Source of the DNA: Streptomyces sp. Ag109_O5-10
Lineage (GTDB): Bacteria > Actinomycetota > Actinomycetes > Streptomycetales > Streptomycetaceae
Assembly: GCF_900105755.1 (NCBI RefSeq)
Contig: NZ_FNTQ01000001.1
Span: 8,122,001-8,186,000, forward strand
DNA length: 64,000 nucleotides
Direction of reading: 5' to 3'
The notes beneath the pieces are model-generated. The model saw only the letters and a program-made list of their open reading frames with translations, did not search any database and was not told the DNA's origin. Of the stretch, positions 7,858-16,207 are shown in pieces (the first letter of the stretch is position 1; every line of letters starts with the position of its first letter). The translations under genes were made by a program, and so were the position numbers.

Positions 7858-7953
7858 GTGACACGTGTCCTCAGCCCCAGCCGCCGTACCGTCCTGCACT
7901 CCCGGCCGCACATCGACCTGCAGCGCGTGGCCGGCGCGCTCTGTTGTTCCTGA
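7858..7953 (+). CDS. Sulfur-type leader peptide 3
   Basis: 31-residue ORF starting GTG at 7858, eight bases after GGGAGG (7844-7849). An in-frame GTG at 7849 overlaps that site and is less likely. Residues 14-29 read HSRPHIDLQRVAGALC, close to the actinobacterial leader core, and the peptide ends in Cys-Cys-Ser with both Cys as TGT. It lies 43 bp after the GNAT stop and 66 bp before the first monooxygenase gene, so it probably adjusts expression of the monooxygenase block separately from the importer block. Function inferred from family and position. Confidence 0.68.
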   Translation: MTRVLSPSRRTVLHSRPHIDLQRVAGALCCS

Positions 7954-8019
7954 CCAGTCGTCCCCGCCGCGCCCCTCTCTCCGGCGCGCCTCCGTACGGA
8001 CCTTCAGGAAGGCACCACT

Positions 8020-9237
8020 GTGTCCTCATCTCCCGCGTCCCACCTGCACCTCGCCGTCGCCCTGGACGGCACCGGCTGGCATCCGGCGTCCTGGCGCGAG
8101 CCGGTCGCCCGCCCCCGTGAGCTGTTCACCGCCGGCTACTGGGCCGACCTGGTCGCCGAGGCCGAGCGAGGTCTGATCGACTTCGTCACCATCGAGGACG
8201 GCCTCGGCCTGCAGTCGTCGCACTACGGCGAGCTCGACGGCCGTACCGACCAGGTCCGCGGCCGTCTGGACGCCGTCCTGATCGCGTCCCGGATCGCGCC
8301 GCTGTCGAGCCACATCGGTCTGGTGCCGACGGTGATCGCCACCCACACCGAGCCGTTCCACGTCTCCAAGGCGATCGCCACCCTGGACTACGTCAGCACC
8401 GGCCGCGCCGGACTGCGGGTGCAGATCTCCGCCCGCCCCCACGAGGCGGACCACTTCGGCCGGCGTACCTTCCCGCCGATCGACCTGACCGAACTGCGGT
8501 CCCCCGCCGGGCAGCAGCGGCTCACCGAGCACTTCGACGAGGCCGCCGACCATGTCGAGGTGGTGCGCAGGCTCTGGGACAGCTGGGAGGACGACGCCGA
8601 GATCCGGGACGCCGCCACCGGCCGCTTCATCGACCGCAACAAGCTGCACTACATCGACTTCGAGGGCCGGCACTTCAGCGTCAAGGGCCCCTCCATCACC
8701 CCGCGCCCGCCGCAGGGCCAGCCGCTCGTCACCGCGCTCGGCCACCAGACCGTGCCCTACCGGCTGATCGCCCGCCAGGCCGACGTCGGCTACGTCACCC
8801 CGCGGGACGCCGCCGACGCCCGCGCGATCGTCGCCGAGATCCGCGCCGAGCAGGAGGCCGCCGGGCGGGCCGGCGACACCGTGCACGTCTTCGGCGACCT
8901 CGTGGTCTTCCTCGACGACGACCAGGCCGCGGCCGTCGCCCGCAAGGAGCGGCTGGACGCCCTCGACGGCGCCGAATACACCAGCGACGCCCGTGTCTTC
9001 ACCGGCACGGCGACTCAACTCACCGATCTGCTGGAGGAGTTCGCCGCCCAGGGACTCACCGGCTTCCGCCTGCGCCCCGCCGTCCTCGGCCACGACCTGC
9101 CGCGCATCACCGCGGACCTGGTCCCCGAACTCCAGCGCCGCAACCGCTTCCGCACCGCCTACGAGGCGGACACCCTGCGCGGCCTGCTCGGGCTCGCCCG
9201 CCCCGCCAACCGCTACGTCGCCGCTGCCACCGCCTGA
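8020..9237 (+). CDS. LLM-class flavin-dependent monooxygenase 1
   Basis: 405-residue enzyme of the bacterial luciferase-like (LLM) superfamily, NtaA-like branch. Recognisable elements are the N-terminal LHLAVALDGTGWHPASW strand, IDFVTIEDGLGLQ, LVPTVIATHTEPFHVSKAIATLD and the TIM-barrel segment LVTALGHQTVPYRLIARQADVGYV. Such enzymes use reduced FMN and oxygen to oxidise and cleave C-S or C-N bonds. GTG start at 8020 follows AGGAAGG. First of four consecutive LLM genes, 22 bp before the next. The reducing partner (an FMN reductase) is not in this window. The substrate is probably a sulfur compound, judged only from the island it sits in. Confidence 0.83.
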   Translation: MSSSPASHLHLAVALDGTGWHPASWREPVARPRELFTAGYWADLVAEAERGLIDFVTIEDGLGLQSSHYGELDGRTDQVRGRLDAVLIASRIAPLSSHIGLVPTVIATHTEPFHVSKAIATLDYVSTGRAGLRVQISARPHEADHFGRRTFPPIDLTELRSPAGQQRLTEHFDEAADHVEVVRRLWDSWEDDAEIRDAATGRFIDRNKLHYIDFEGRHFSVKGPSITPRPPQGQPLVTALGHQTVPYRLIARQADVGYVTPRDAADARAIVAEIRAEQEAAGRAGDTVHVFGDLVVFLDDDQAAAVARKERLDALDGAEYTSDARVFTGTATQLTDLLEEFAAQGLTGFRLRPAVLGHDLPRITADLVPELQRRNRFRTAYEADTLRGLLGLARPANRYVAAATA

Positions 9238-9259
9238 GCCGGAAGGACCCCGCACCGAC

Positions 9260-10633
9260 ATGAGCAAGCCGCTGAAGCAGATCCACCTGGCCGCACACTT
9301 CCCAGGCGTCAACAACACGACCGTGTGGAGCGACCCGGCCGCCGGCAGCCACATCGAGTTCAGCTCCTTCACCCACTTCGCGAAGACCGCCGAACGCGCC
9401 AAGTTCGACTTCCTGTTCCTCGCCGAGGGCCTACGGCTCCGCGAACAGGGCGGGAAGATATACGACCTCGACGTGGTCGGCCGTCCCGACACCTTCACCG
9501 TCCTCGCCGCCCTGGCCGCCGTCACCGACCACCTCGGGCTGACCGGCACCATCAACTCCACCTTCAACGAGCCCTACGAGGTGGCCCGCCAGTTCGCCAG
9601 CCTGGACCACCTCTCCGGCGGCCGGGCCGCGTGGAACGTGGTCACCTCCTGGGACGCCTTCACCGGCGAGAACTTCCGGCGCGGCGGCTTCCTGCCGCAG
9701 GACGAGCGCTACTCCCGTGCCCAGGAGTTCCTCGCCACCGCGAACGAGCTCTTCGACTCCTGGCACGGCGACGAGATCCTCGCCGACCAGACCACCGGCA
9801 CCTTCCTGAGCGACGCCAGGGCCGGCTCGTTCGTGCACAAGGGCCCGCAGTTCGACATCCACGGCCAGTTCAACGTGCCGCGCTCCCCGCAGGGCCGCCC
9901 GGTGATCTTCCAGGCGGGCGAGTCCGACGAGGGCCGCGAGTTCGCCGCGTCCAGCGCCGACGCGATCTTCAGCCGGTACGCCACCCTCGACGCCGGGCAG
10001 GCCTTCTACACCGACGTGAAGTCCCGCCTCGCCAAGTACGGCCGCCGCCCCGAGGACCTGCTGATCCTGCCCGCCGCCAGCTTCGTCCTCGGCGACACCG
10101 ACGCGGAGGCCGAGGAGATCGCCCACCAGGTGCGCCGCCAGCAGGTCAGCGGCGCGACCGCCCTCAGGCACCTGGAGTTCGTCTGGAACCGGGACCTGTC
10201 GTCGTACGACCCGGAGGGACCGCTGCCCGACGTCGACCCGCTCGTCGGCGAGGAGCACATCTCCCGCGGCCGCGCCCAGGTCCGGATGTACCGCGACCCG
10301 CTCGCCGTCGCCCGCGAGTGGCGCGAGCTCGCCGAGGCCAACAAGTGGTCCATCCGCGACCTCGTGATCAACACCGGGAACCGGCAGACCTTCGTCGGCT
10401 CCCCGGCCACCGTCGCCCGCACCATCAACGACTTCGTGCAGGCCGACGTCTCCGACGGCTTCATCCTGGTCCCGCACATCACCCCCGGCGGCCTCGACAC
10501 CTTCGCCGACACGGTCGTACCGCTCCTCCAGGAGCAGGGCGTCTTCCGCACCGAGTACGAGGGCACCACCCTGCGCGACCACCTCGGCCTCGCCCACCCG
10601 GACGAGAAGCGGAGCGAGCGGGTGGCGTCGTGA
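9260..10633 (+). CDS. LLM flavin monooxygenase 2, NtaA/SnaA/DszA family
   Basis: 457-residue enzyme of the NtaA/SnaA/DszA/DmoA group, which includes enzymes that open dibenzothiophene sulfone, dimethylsulfide and S-(2-succino)cysteine (YxeK). Family signs are IHLAAHFPGVNNTTVWSDP, KFDFLFLAEGLRLRE, YEVARQFASLDHLSGGRAAWNVVTS split over two segments, and GRPVIFQAGESDEGREFAA. Length is normal for the family. ATG at 9260 with GGAAGGA upstream. The stop overlaps the next start (GTGA), so expression is coupled to monooxygenase 3. Probably the catalytic core of the C-S cleaving pathway. Confidence 0.88.
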   Translation: MSKPLKQIHLAAHFPGVNNTTVWSDPAAGSHIEFSSFTHFAKTAERAKFDFLFLAEGLRLREQGGKIYDLDVVGRPDTFTVLAALAAVTDHLGLTGTINSTFNEPYEVARQFASLDHLSGGRAAWNVVTSWDAFTGENFRRGGFLPQDERYSRAQEFLATANELFDSWHGDEILADQTTGTFLSDARAGSFVHKGPQFDIHGQFNVPRSPQGRPVIFQAGESDEGREFAASSADAIFSRYATLDAGQAFYTDVKSRLAKYGRRPEDLLILPAASFVLGDTDAEAEEIAHQVRRQQVSGATALRHLEFVWNRDLSSYDPEGPLPDVDPLVGEEHISRGRAQVRMYRDPLAVAREWRELAEANKWSIRDLVINTGNRQTFVGSPATVARTINDFVQADVSDGFILVPHITPGGLDTFADTVVPLLQEQGVFRTEYEGTTLRDHLGLAHPDEKRSERVAS

Positions 10634-11712
10634 GGTTCCTGGCGATCACCCTGATCGTGCACCGCCCGGATCCGGTCACGGGGAGGTTGAAGTCCACCCA
10701 CGACCGGTTCCGCGAGGTCCTCGACAACGCCGTGCTCGCCGAGGAACTGGGCTTCGACGGCTTCGGGGTGGGGGAGCGGCACGAGCGCCCGTTCATCTCC
10801 TCCTCGCCGACCGTGGTGCTCAGCCATGTCGCCGCCCTCACCCGGCGCATCCGGCTCTTCACCGCGGTGACCACCCTGAGCCTGCTGGACCCCGTCCGGG
10901 CCTACGAGGACTACGCGACCCTCGATCACCTCTCCGAGGGCCGCCTCGACCTGATCATCGGCAAGGGCAACGGCTCCGCCCAGCGCGAGCTGTTCCACGT
11001 CACGCCCGAGGACCAGTGGGAGCGCAACGCCGAGAGCTACGAGGTGTTCCGGCGGCTGTGGCGGCAGGACAAGGTGACGGCGAGGACCCGGTTCCGGCCG
11101 GAGCTGACGGACGCCGAGGTCTGGCCGCGCCCCTACCAGCGGCCGGTCCGGGTCTGGCACGGCAGCGCCACCAGCAAGGAGTCCGTCGACCTCGCCGCCC
11201 GCTACGGCGACCCGCTGTTCTCCGCGAACGTCACCAACCCCATTGAGCCGTATGCCGAGTTGATTCGCTACTACCGGGAACGCTGGCGGCACTACGGCCA
11301 CGACCCGGCGGGCATCGCCGTCGGCGCCGGTACGGCGGGCCTGCTGGTGGCGCCCACCAGCCAGCAGGCGCTGGCCGCGTACCGCCCGGTGTTCGAGGCG
11401 AACCTGGCCTTCTTCCGTCGTGCCGGGCTGCCGGTCGTCTTCGAGACCCTGGAGGACTTCGTGGCCCGCAGCTCGGCGCTGATCGGCAGTCCGCAGCAGG
11501 TCATCGACAAAGTGCACCGCTACCACGAGCAGTTCGGGCACACCGTCCTGCATCTGCACGCCGACGCCGGGGGACTGACGGACACTCAACACCGCGACTC
11601 GCTGGAGCTCTTCCAGTCGGCGGTGGCGCCGGCACTGCGCAAGGACATCCCCGACCCGCCCTTCCCCTGGGCACCCGTGCACCCGGCCGCCGAGGAGCCC
11701 GCCCATGTCTGA
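10630..11712 (+). CDS. LLM flavin monooxygenase 3
   Basis: 360-residue luciferase-like protein. The N-terminus MRFLAITLIVHRPDP is followed by LAEELGFDGFGVGERH and the barrel segments RIRLFTAVTTLSLLDPVRAYEDY and GRLDLIIGKGNG. It fits the group annotated as putative FMN-dependent luciferase-like monooxygenases. GTG start at 10630 overlaps the previous stop, and its own stop overlaps the ATG of monooxygenase 4 at 11705. Its exact reaction is unknown; it could act on a different oxidation state or on a different S-substituted compound from monooxygenase 2. Confidence 0.82.
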   Translation: MRFLAITLIVHRPDPVTGRLKSTHDRFREVLDNAVLAEELGFDGFGVGERHERPFISSSPTVVLSHVAALTRRIRLFTAVTTLSLLDPVRAYEDYATLDHLSEGRLDLIIGKGNGSAQRELFHVTPEDQWERNAESYEVFRRLWRQDKVTARTRFRPELTDAEVWPRPYQRPVRVWHGSATSKESVDLAARYGDPLFSANVTNPIEPYAELIRYYRERWRHYGHDPAGIAVGAGTAGLLVAPTSQQALAAYRPVFEANLAFFRRAGLPVVFETLEDFVARSSALIGSPQQVIDKVHRYHEQFGHTVLHLHADAGGLTDTQHRDSLELFQSAVAPALRKDIPDPPFPWAPVHPAAEEPAHV

Positions 11713-12829
11713 CATCCCGCTCGGCGTCCTCGACCTGGTGCCGATACCGAGCGGTGCCACCGCCGCCGAAGCCCTGCGCAACTCCGTCGAACTCGCCCAG
11801 CGCACCGAGGAGTTCGGCTACGCCCGCTACTGGTTCGCCGAGCACCACCTCAACCCGGGTGTGGCCGGCACCTCACCCGCGGTCGTCCTGGCACTGACCG
11901 CCGCCGCCACCTCCACGATCCGGCTGGGCTCCGGTGCCGTACAACTCGGCCACCGCACCGCCCTGTCCACGGTCGAGGAGTTCGGCCTCCTCGACGCCGT
12001 GCACCCGGGCCGCCTCGACCTGGGCCTGGGCCGGTCGGGCGGGCGTCCGCCCGCGGAGAAGGCCGCGGCGCCGACGGCGACCCCGGTGGTCGACAGCAGA
12101 GCCCCCAACGGCCTGGTCGTCCCGGCCCGCTTCTCCTTCGCCCATCTCCTGCGCTCGCCCCGGTTCGCACTCCACCGCAGGCTGCTCCTGCTCCCGAACG
12201 CCGAGTCCCAGGAGTACGCCGCACAGATCGACGACATCCTCGCCCTGCTCGCCGGGACCTACCGCACGGAGGACGGCGTCGAGGCCCACGTCGTACCCGG
12301 CGAGGGCGCCGACGTCGAGGTGTGGATCCTGGGCAGCAGCGGCGGCGAGAGCGCGCAGGTCGCGGGCGAGCGGGGCCTGCGCTTCGCCGCCAACTACCAC
12401 GTCAGCCCGGCCACGGTCCTGGAGGCGGTGGACGGCTACCGCGCGCACTTCCAGCCGTCGGACGTCCTCGACAAGCCGTACGTCAGCGTCTCCGCGGACG
12501 TCGTGGTCGCCGAGGACGACGCCACCGCCCGGGAGCTCGCCACCGGCTACGGGCCCTGGGTCCGCAGCATCCGCACCGCCGAGGGGGCCATCCCCTTCCC
12601 CACCCCCGAGGAGGCCCGCGCCCACGTCTGGACCGACGAGGACCGCGAACTGGTCCAAGACCGCCTCGACACCCAGTTCGTGGGAAGCCCGCGGCACGTC
12701 GCCGACCGTCTGGAACAGCTCCAGCAGGCCACCGGAGCCGACGAGTTGCTCATCACCACGATCACCCACGACCAGGCCGACCGGGTCCGCTCGTACGAAC
12801 TCCTCGCGGCGGAGTGGCGCCGCCGCTGA
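11705..12829 (+). CDS. LLM flavin monooxygenase 4, MsnO8-like
   Basis: 374-residue member of the MsnO8-type LLM group. Hallmarks: PLGVLDLVPIPSGATAAEAL near the start, FGYARYWFAEHH, VQLGHRTALSTVEEFGLLD and the glycine-rich LGLGRSGGRPP. The central part carries an insert rich in Pro/Ala (about residues 115-160) that is less conserved in appearance. It starts inside the end of monooxygenase 3, so all four LLM genes should be made together. It is followed at once by a strong hairpin terminator. FMNH2 would be supplied by a reductase encoded elsewhere. Confidence 0.84.
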   Translation: MSDIPLGVLDLVPIPSGATAAEALRNSVELAQRTEEFGYARYWFAEHHLNPGVAGTSPAVVLALTAAATSTIRLGSGAVQLGHRTALSTVEEFGLLDAVHPGRLDLGLGRSGGRPPAEKAAAPTATPVVDSRAPNGLVVPARFSFAHLLRSPRFALHRRLLLLPNAESQEYAAQIDDILALLAGTYRTEDGVEAHVVPGEGADVEVWILGSSGGESAQVAGERGLRFAANYHVSPATVLEAVDGYRAHFQPSDVLDKPYVSVSADVVVAEDDATARELATGYGPWVRSIRTAEGAIPFPTPEEARAHVWTDEDRELVQDRLDTQFVGSPRHVADRLEQLQQATGADELLITTITHDQADRVRSYELLAAEWRRR

Positions 12830-12841
12830 GGCCCACACCTG

Positions 12842-12874
12842 TCCGGCCACCGGCTCGAGGAGCCGGTGGCCGGA
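12842..12874 (+). terminator. Hairpin terminator of the sulfur operon
   Basis: TCCGGCCACCGGCTC (12842-12856) pairs perfectly with GAGCCGGTGGCCGGA (12860-12874), a 15-bp GC stem with a 3-base loop, starting 13 bp after the last monooxygenase stop. There is no T-run, as is common in Streptomyces. Confidence 0.75.
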
Positions 12875-13198
12875 CGCTCCCGAGAACCCCTCGCCATGGC
12901 CGGCGTAGTACTCGTACGCCGGCCGCGCGTTCGCCGGTCACCGGGTGACGCCGTGGAAGGAGTCTGGCTCGGACAGGGCGAACTCGGCGTGGACATGAGA
13001 CATCCAGGTCACGGACGTACGACCGCCCGCCCTGACCACCCTGCTGCCCGGCCCCCTGGTCGACGGCGCCCCGCGCGCGACCCACCTGGACGACCCCCGG
13101 CCGGCCGTTCTCGACGCCACCGCACTGCTGCCCTCGCCCCGGAGGCGGTTCCTCGCGCCCCTGGACAGGTGTCCGCACGGTCTCCGGCAAGACGCGGT
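12875..13198. other. Intergenic stretch, no gene recognised
   Basis: About 320 bp between the sulfur operon and the metalloprotease gene. Short open frames exist on both strands, but none has a ribosome site with a coherent protein. A stretch near 13025-13160 has coding-like third-position bias on the plus strand without a start, so a decayed gene is possible but cannot be named. Confidence 0.3.
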
Positions 13199-13246
13199 GT
13201 GGCCGCGGCACGTATCCCTCCCCCGAAGGTTACGTGCCGCGGCCAC
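13199..13246 (-). terminator. Long inverted repeat, probable terminator
   Basis: GTGGCCGCGGCACGTA (13199-13214) pairs perfectly with TACGTGCCGCGGCCAC (13231-13246): 16 bp stem, 16-base loop. It lies 50 bp past the stop of the minus-strand metalloprotease gene, so it most likely ends that transcript; it could also stop read-through from the left. Confidence 0.65.
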
Positions 13247-13296
13247 TTCCCCCGGCGCCGGACAGTGGTCCGACCTCCGCGCCGCGGTCCGTGCTC

Positions 13297-14376
13297 TCAC
13301 CAGCACATGACCGCTGTCTCCCCCGACCCCCACGTGGAGTGGAGACGGACGCGGACGGCATAGCGGCGGCCCTTGACGAGCCTGACCCTGATCCTCGTGT
13401 TGTGCGAGGTGCCTCCGTCGTCGTGGCCGGCGAGGTAGCGCGGTTCCCCGTCGCGCTCCTCGAAGACCACGACGACGGAGTCGCTCTCACCGAAGGTGCC
13501 CACGCTGTAGACGCGGGTCTCCGGCGGCTCCACGGCGAAGTCCGCCTGGCCGCCGGGCCCCAGGCACAGCGGCGCCGAGCGGAACGGCACCAGCTCGGCC
13601 GGCGGCTCGGCCGGCGGGTACCAGCGGAGCACGAACTCCTTGTCGGCCGGGGACAGCGACCCCGGCGGGTACAGGCCGCCGTGGTACTGCTCAGGCTCCA
13701 GGACCAGCCCCGGACCGAAGGGGAACTGCATCACGGACTGCGGGTCCCACACCGAGCCGTTGGCCTCGGACGGATCCAGCGTGCGCAGGATGTTGAAGTG
13801 GGTCCGGTCCCGGCTCCAGTGATGCGGCGGACCGGCGAGGTCGGCGTAGACCGCCTCGTCGTCCCAGTGGACGCCCGCGAACGGGTTCTGGTGCTCGTGC
13901 CGCATCCCGAGCGCGTGCCCGATCTCGTGCAGCGCCGTCCACCGTCCGCCGGGCTCGGTCAGGTCCCAGCCCAGGTTCATGGTGCGCTCGCCCGCCCCCA
14001 CCGAGAGCGCGTCCCGCCCCACCGCCGACCAGGACCCGTCCCCCGGCTGGAAGCCGATCCGCAGCTCCGCCTCGCACCGGTCGAAGACCTCGGCGAACGT
14101 CACCCCGATGCCGAGGTCCTGCCACTCCCGGAAGCACTCGCGCACCACGTCCCGCTGCTCCTTCGCACCCGCCCACGGCACCCGGCGGGTCTCCCCGGTC
14201 CCCGGGACCGGGATCACCGAGGCGTCCGTGTCGGCGTCGAAGAAGTAGTAGTGCAGCACCGTCCCGTTGACCCACATCCGCCGTCCGCTCACGAGCGCGC
14301 CGAGCCGCTCGGCGGCCAGTCCCGGCGCGAACGCCGGGGCAGGCTGCTGCGGAAGCGAGCAGTAGCGTCGGGTCAT
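13297..14376 (-). CDS. Zinc metalloprotease, astacin/matrixin-like
   Basis: 359-residue protein with the metzincin zinc motif HEIGHALGMRHEHQ (HExxHxxGxxH, followed by the astacin-type Glu-His) and a downstream Met-turn QSVMQFPFG. Upstream is a propeptide-like or barrel region (VNGTVLHYYFF, FREWQDLGIGVTFAEV) usual in M12A/M10-type bacterial enzymes, and about 100 residues of beta-rich C-terminal domain follow. No clear signal peptide is visible, so either secretion is non-classical or the protein acts in the cytosol. The gene diverges from the LuxR regulator at 14471 with 94 bp between, suggesting a shared control region. Specificity unknown. Confidence 0.82.
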   Translation of the reverse strand: MTRRYCSLPQQPAPAFAPGLAAERLGALVSGRRMWVNGTVLHYYFFDADTDASVIPVPGTGETRRVPWAGAKEQRDVVRECFREWQDLGIGVTFAEVFDRCEAELRIGFQPGDGSWSAVGRDALSVGAGERTMNLGWDLTEPGGRWTALHEIGHALGMRHEHQNPFAGVHWDDEAVYADLAGPPHHWSRDRTHFNILRTLDPSEANGSVWDPQSVMQFPFGPGLVLEPEQYHGGLYPPGSLSPADKEFVLRWYPPAEPPAELVPFRSAPLCLGPGGQADFAVEPPETRVYSVGTFGESDSVVVVFEERDGEPRYLAGHDDGGTSHNTRIRVRLVKGRRYAVRVRLHSTWGSGETAVMCW

Positions 14377-14470
14377 GCGCCCAGACTGCCGTTCGACCCC
14401 GCCGCACGCCTGAGTCGGAAGCTACTCAAGTCCCCCTGTATCAGAGCTGAGTAACGCGGCTCATACTCAC

Positions 14471-16207
14471 GTGACGACTTACGGACGGGATGCGCGAACC
14501 CTCGAACTGCCCTGGCCGTTCACCGGCCGGGAGGACGAACTGGAGCTGGTCAGGCGGGCGTCGGTGGCCGGCCGCCAGGGTGTCGTGGTGACCGGCCCGG
14601 CCGGTGTCGGCAAGACCCGGCTGATCACCGAGGCCGTCCACGGCACCGACTGCGTCCGGGTGACGGGCACCCCCGAGACCGGCGCCCTGCCGTTCGCCGC
14701 GTTCGCGCACCTGCTCTCCGACCGCGTCTCGCTGCCCGGCGCGGTCCGGCACCTGTCCGGGGTACGGCTCCTGGTCGTCGACGACGCCCACCTCCTGGAC
14801 GAGGCCTCGGCCGCCCTCGTCCACCAGCTCGCCGCGCACGGCCGCACCCGCCTCGTGGTGGCCGCCACCGGCACGGCACCCGTCCCCGGCGCGGTCTCCC
14901 GGCTGTGGACCGGGGAGCTCCTCACCCACCTCGCCCTGGCGCCGCTGCCGTACGACGAGACGGCCGCGCTGCTCGAAGGCACTGGCCTGGAGCCGCTGAC
15001 CGTGCGCCGCCTGCACCGGGTGTGCCGGGGCGACCTGCGGCTGCTGCGCGACCTGGCCGGTGCGCTGCGCGGGTCCGGCCCGCTGACCCGGGTCCCGGAC
15101 ACCGGCGAATGGGCCTGGCGCGGCCCGCTGCCCCGCACCGCGGCCGTACGGGACCGGATCGCCACCCTGCTGGACGGGCAGGGGCCCGGCGAGCGCGACA
15201 CGCTCGAACGCCTCGCCTTCGCCGAGCCGTTGCCGCTCCACCTCGACGACGCCCCCGACCTGGCCGCCCTCGAGCGGCTGGAGACCGACGGCCTCGTCCA
15301 CGTCGACGACCGGGGCGCCGTCCGCCTCGCCCATCCCCTGCACGGCCCGGCACTGCGCGCCTCGGCGGGCCGGCTCCGGGCCCGCCGGCTGGCCCGCACC
15401 CCCGCGCAGTGCGCGGCCGCCCTGAAGGCCGAACAGGCACAACTGGAACAGTGCATCGAGCAGTTGGACGTACGGGAGGTGCCGGCCCCGGTGGGGGAGT
15501 GGCTGGCGGCGGCAGACCTGCCCGTACCGCCCGGGTACGCGGCCGTGCGTGCCCGGTACTCGTGGCTTCGGGGGGAGCTGCGAGAGGCGGCGGCGTGGGC
15601 GAGGGAGGGACTGCGGGCGGCGCCGGGCGACGCTGCCTGCCGTACCGAACTCGCCCGTGCCGCCGCCGAACGGGGGGAGGACGCCGTAGTGCGCGGGGAC
15701 GGGGGTCTCGCGCACTACGGCGCCGTACGGCTCGGGGACCCCGAGGGGGCCGCGGCGGCCGCGGCGCGGCTGGACGGCGTGCTCGGCCGGCACGCGGAGG
15801 CGGTGGCCCGCGGCGCCGGACCCGCCCTGGACCGGGCGGCCGAGGCGCTGGCGGCCCGCGGTCTGCTGCTGTTCGCGGCCGAGGCGCACGCCCAGGCGGT
15901 CCGCGCCCACCGCGACCCGCGCGCCGCCCGGATGTCCCGCACCCGCGCGCTCGCCCTCGTCCGCCGCTGCCAGGGCGCCCGCACCCCGGCCCTGTCCGGC
16001 CTGGTGCTCGGCGAACTCACCGCCCGCCAGCGGCAGATCGTCACCCTCGCCGCCGCGGGTCTCAGCAACCGGCAGATCGCCGAGCAACTGACCCTGTCCG
16101 TACGCACGGTGGGCAACCATCTCTACAGCGCCTACACCCGCCTCGGCGCGAACGACCGGGCGGCACTGCCCTGGCTGGTGGACCAGCCGGACCGGCAGTC
16201 GGCCTAG
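14471..16207 (+). CDS. LuxR-family regulator with AAA ATPase domain
   Basis: 578-residue regulator. The N-terminal ATPase has Walker A GPAGVGKT and a Walker B-like LLVVDDAHLLD, the middle is a helical (winged-helix/TPR-like) region, and the C-terminal LuxR helix-turn-helix is clear: LTARQRQIVTLAAAGLSNR, then QIAEQLTLSVRTVGNHL. It belongs with the smaller LAL-like or STAND-type activators (full LAL proteins are usually 850-1000 residues). It probably binds ATP and an unknown signal and activates transcription. GTG start at 14471 has no strong ribosome site and may be leaderless. The divergent metalloprotease gene is the nearest candidate target. Confidence 0.85.
   Translation: MTTYGRDARTLELPWPFTGREDELELVRRASVAGRQGVVVTGPAGVGKTRLITEAVHGTDCVRVTGTPETGALPFAAFAHLLSDRVSLPGAVRHLSGVRLLVVDDAHLLDEASAALVHQLAAHGRTRLVVAATGTAPVPGAVSRLWTGELLTHLALAPLPYDETAALLEGTGLEPLTVRRLHRVCRGDLRLLRDLAGALRGSGPLTRVPDTGEWAWRGPLPRTAAVRDRIATLLDGQGPGERDTLERLAFAEPLPLHLDDAPDLAALERLETDGLVHVDDRGAVRLAHPLHGPALRASAGRLRARRLARTPAQCAAALKAEQAQLEQCIEQLDVREVPAPVGEWLAAADLPVPPGYAAVRARYSWLRGELREAAAWAREGLRAAPGDAACRTELARAAAERGEDAVVRGDGGLAHYGAVRLGDPEGAAAAAARLDGVLGRHAEAVARGAGPALDRAAEALAARGLLLFAAEAHAQAVRAHRDPRAARMSRTRALALVRRCQGARTPALSGLVLGELTARQRQIVTLAAAGLSNRQIAEQLTLSVRTVGNHLYSAYTRLGANDRAALPWLVDQPDRQSA

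Noticed and set aside
2440-7953. RiPP precursor peptides (the three short Cys-containing ORFs)
   Set aside because: No modification enzymes or exporters of RiPP type are adjacent, and the peptides match the sulfur leader core.
12875-13198. Coding-like stretch on the plus strand (LTTLLPGPLVDGAP and following)
   Set aside because: No start codon, no ribosome site and no recognisable family; may be decay or chance.
13199-13246. Attachment site or recombinase core at the long inverted repeat
   Set aside because: No integrase gene or direct duplication nearby; position after a stop codon fits a terminator.
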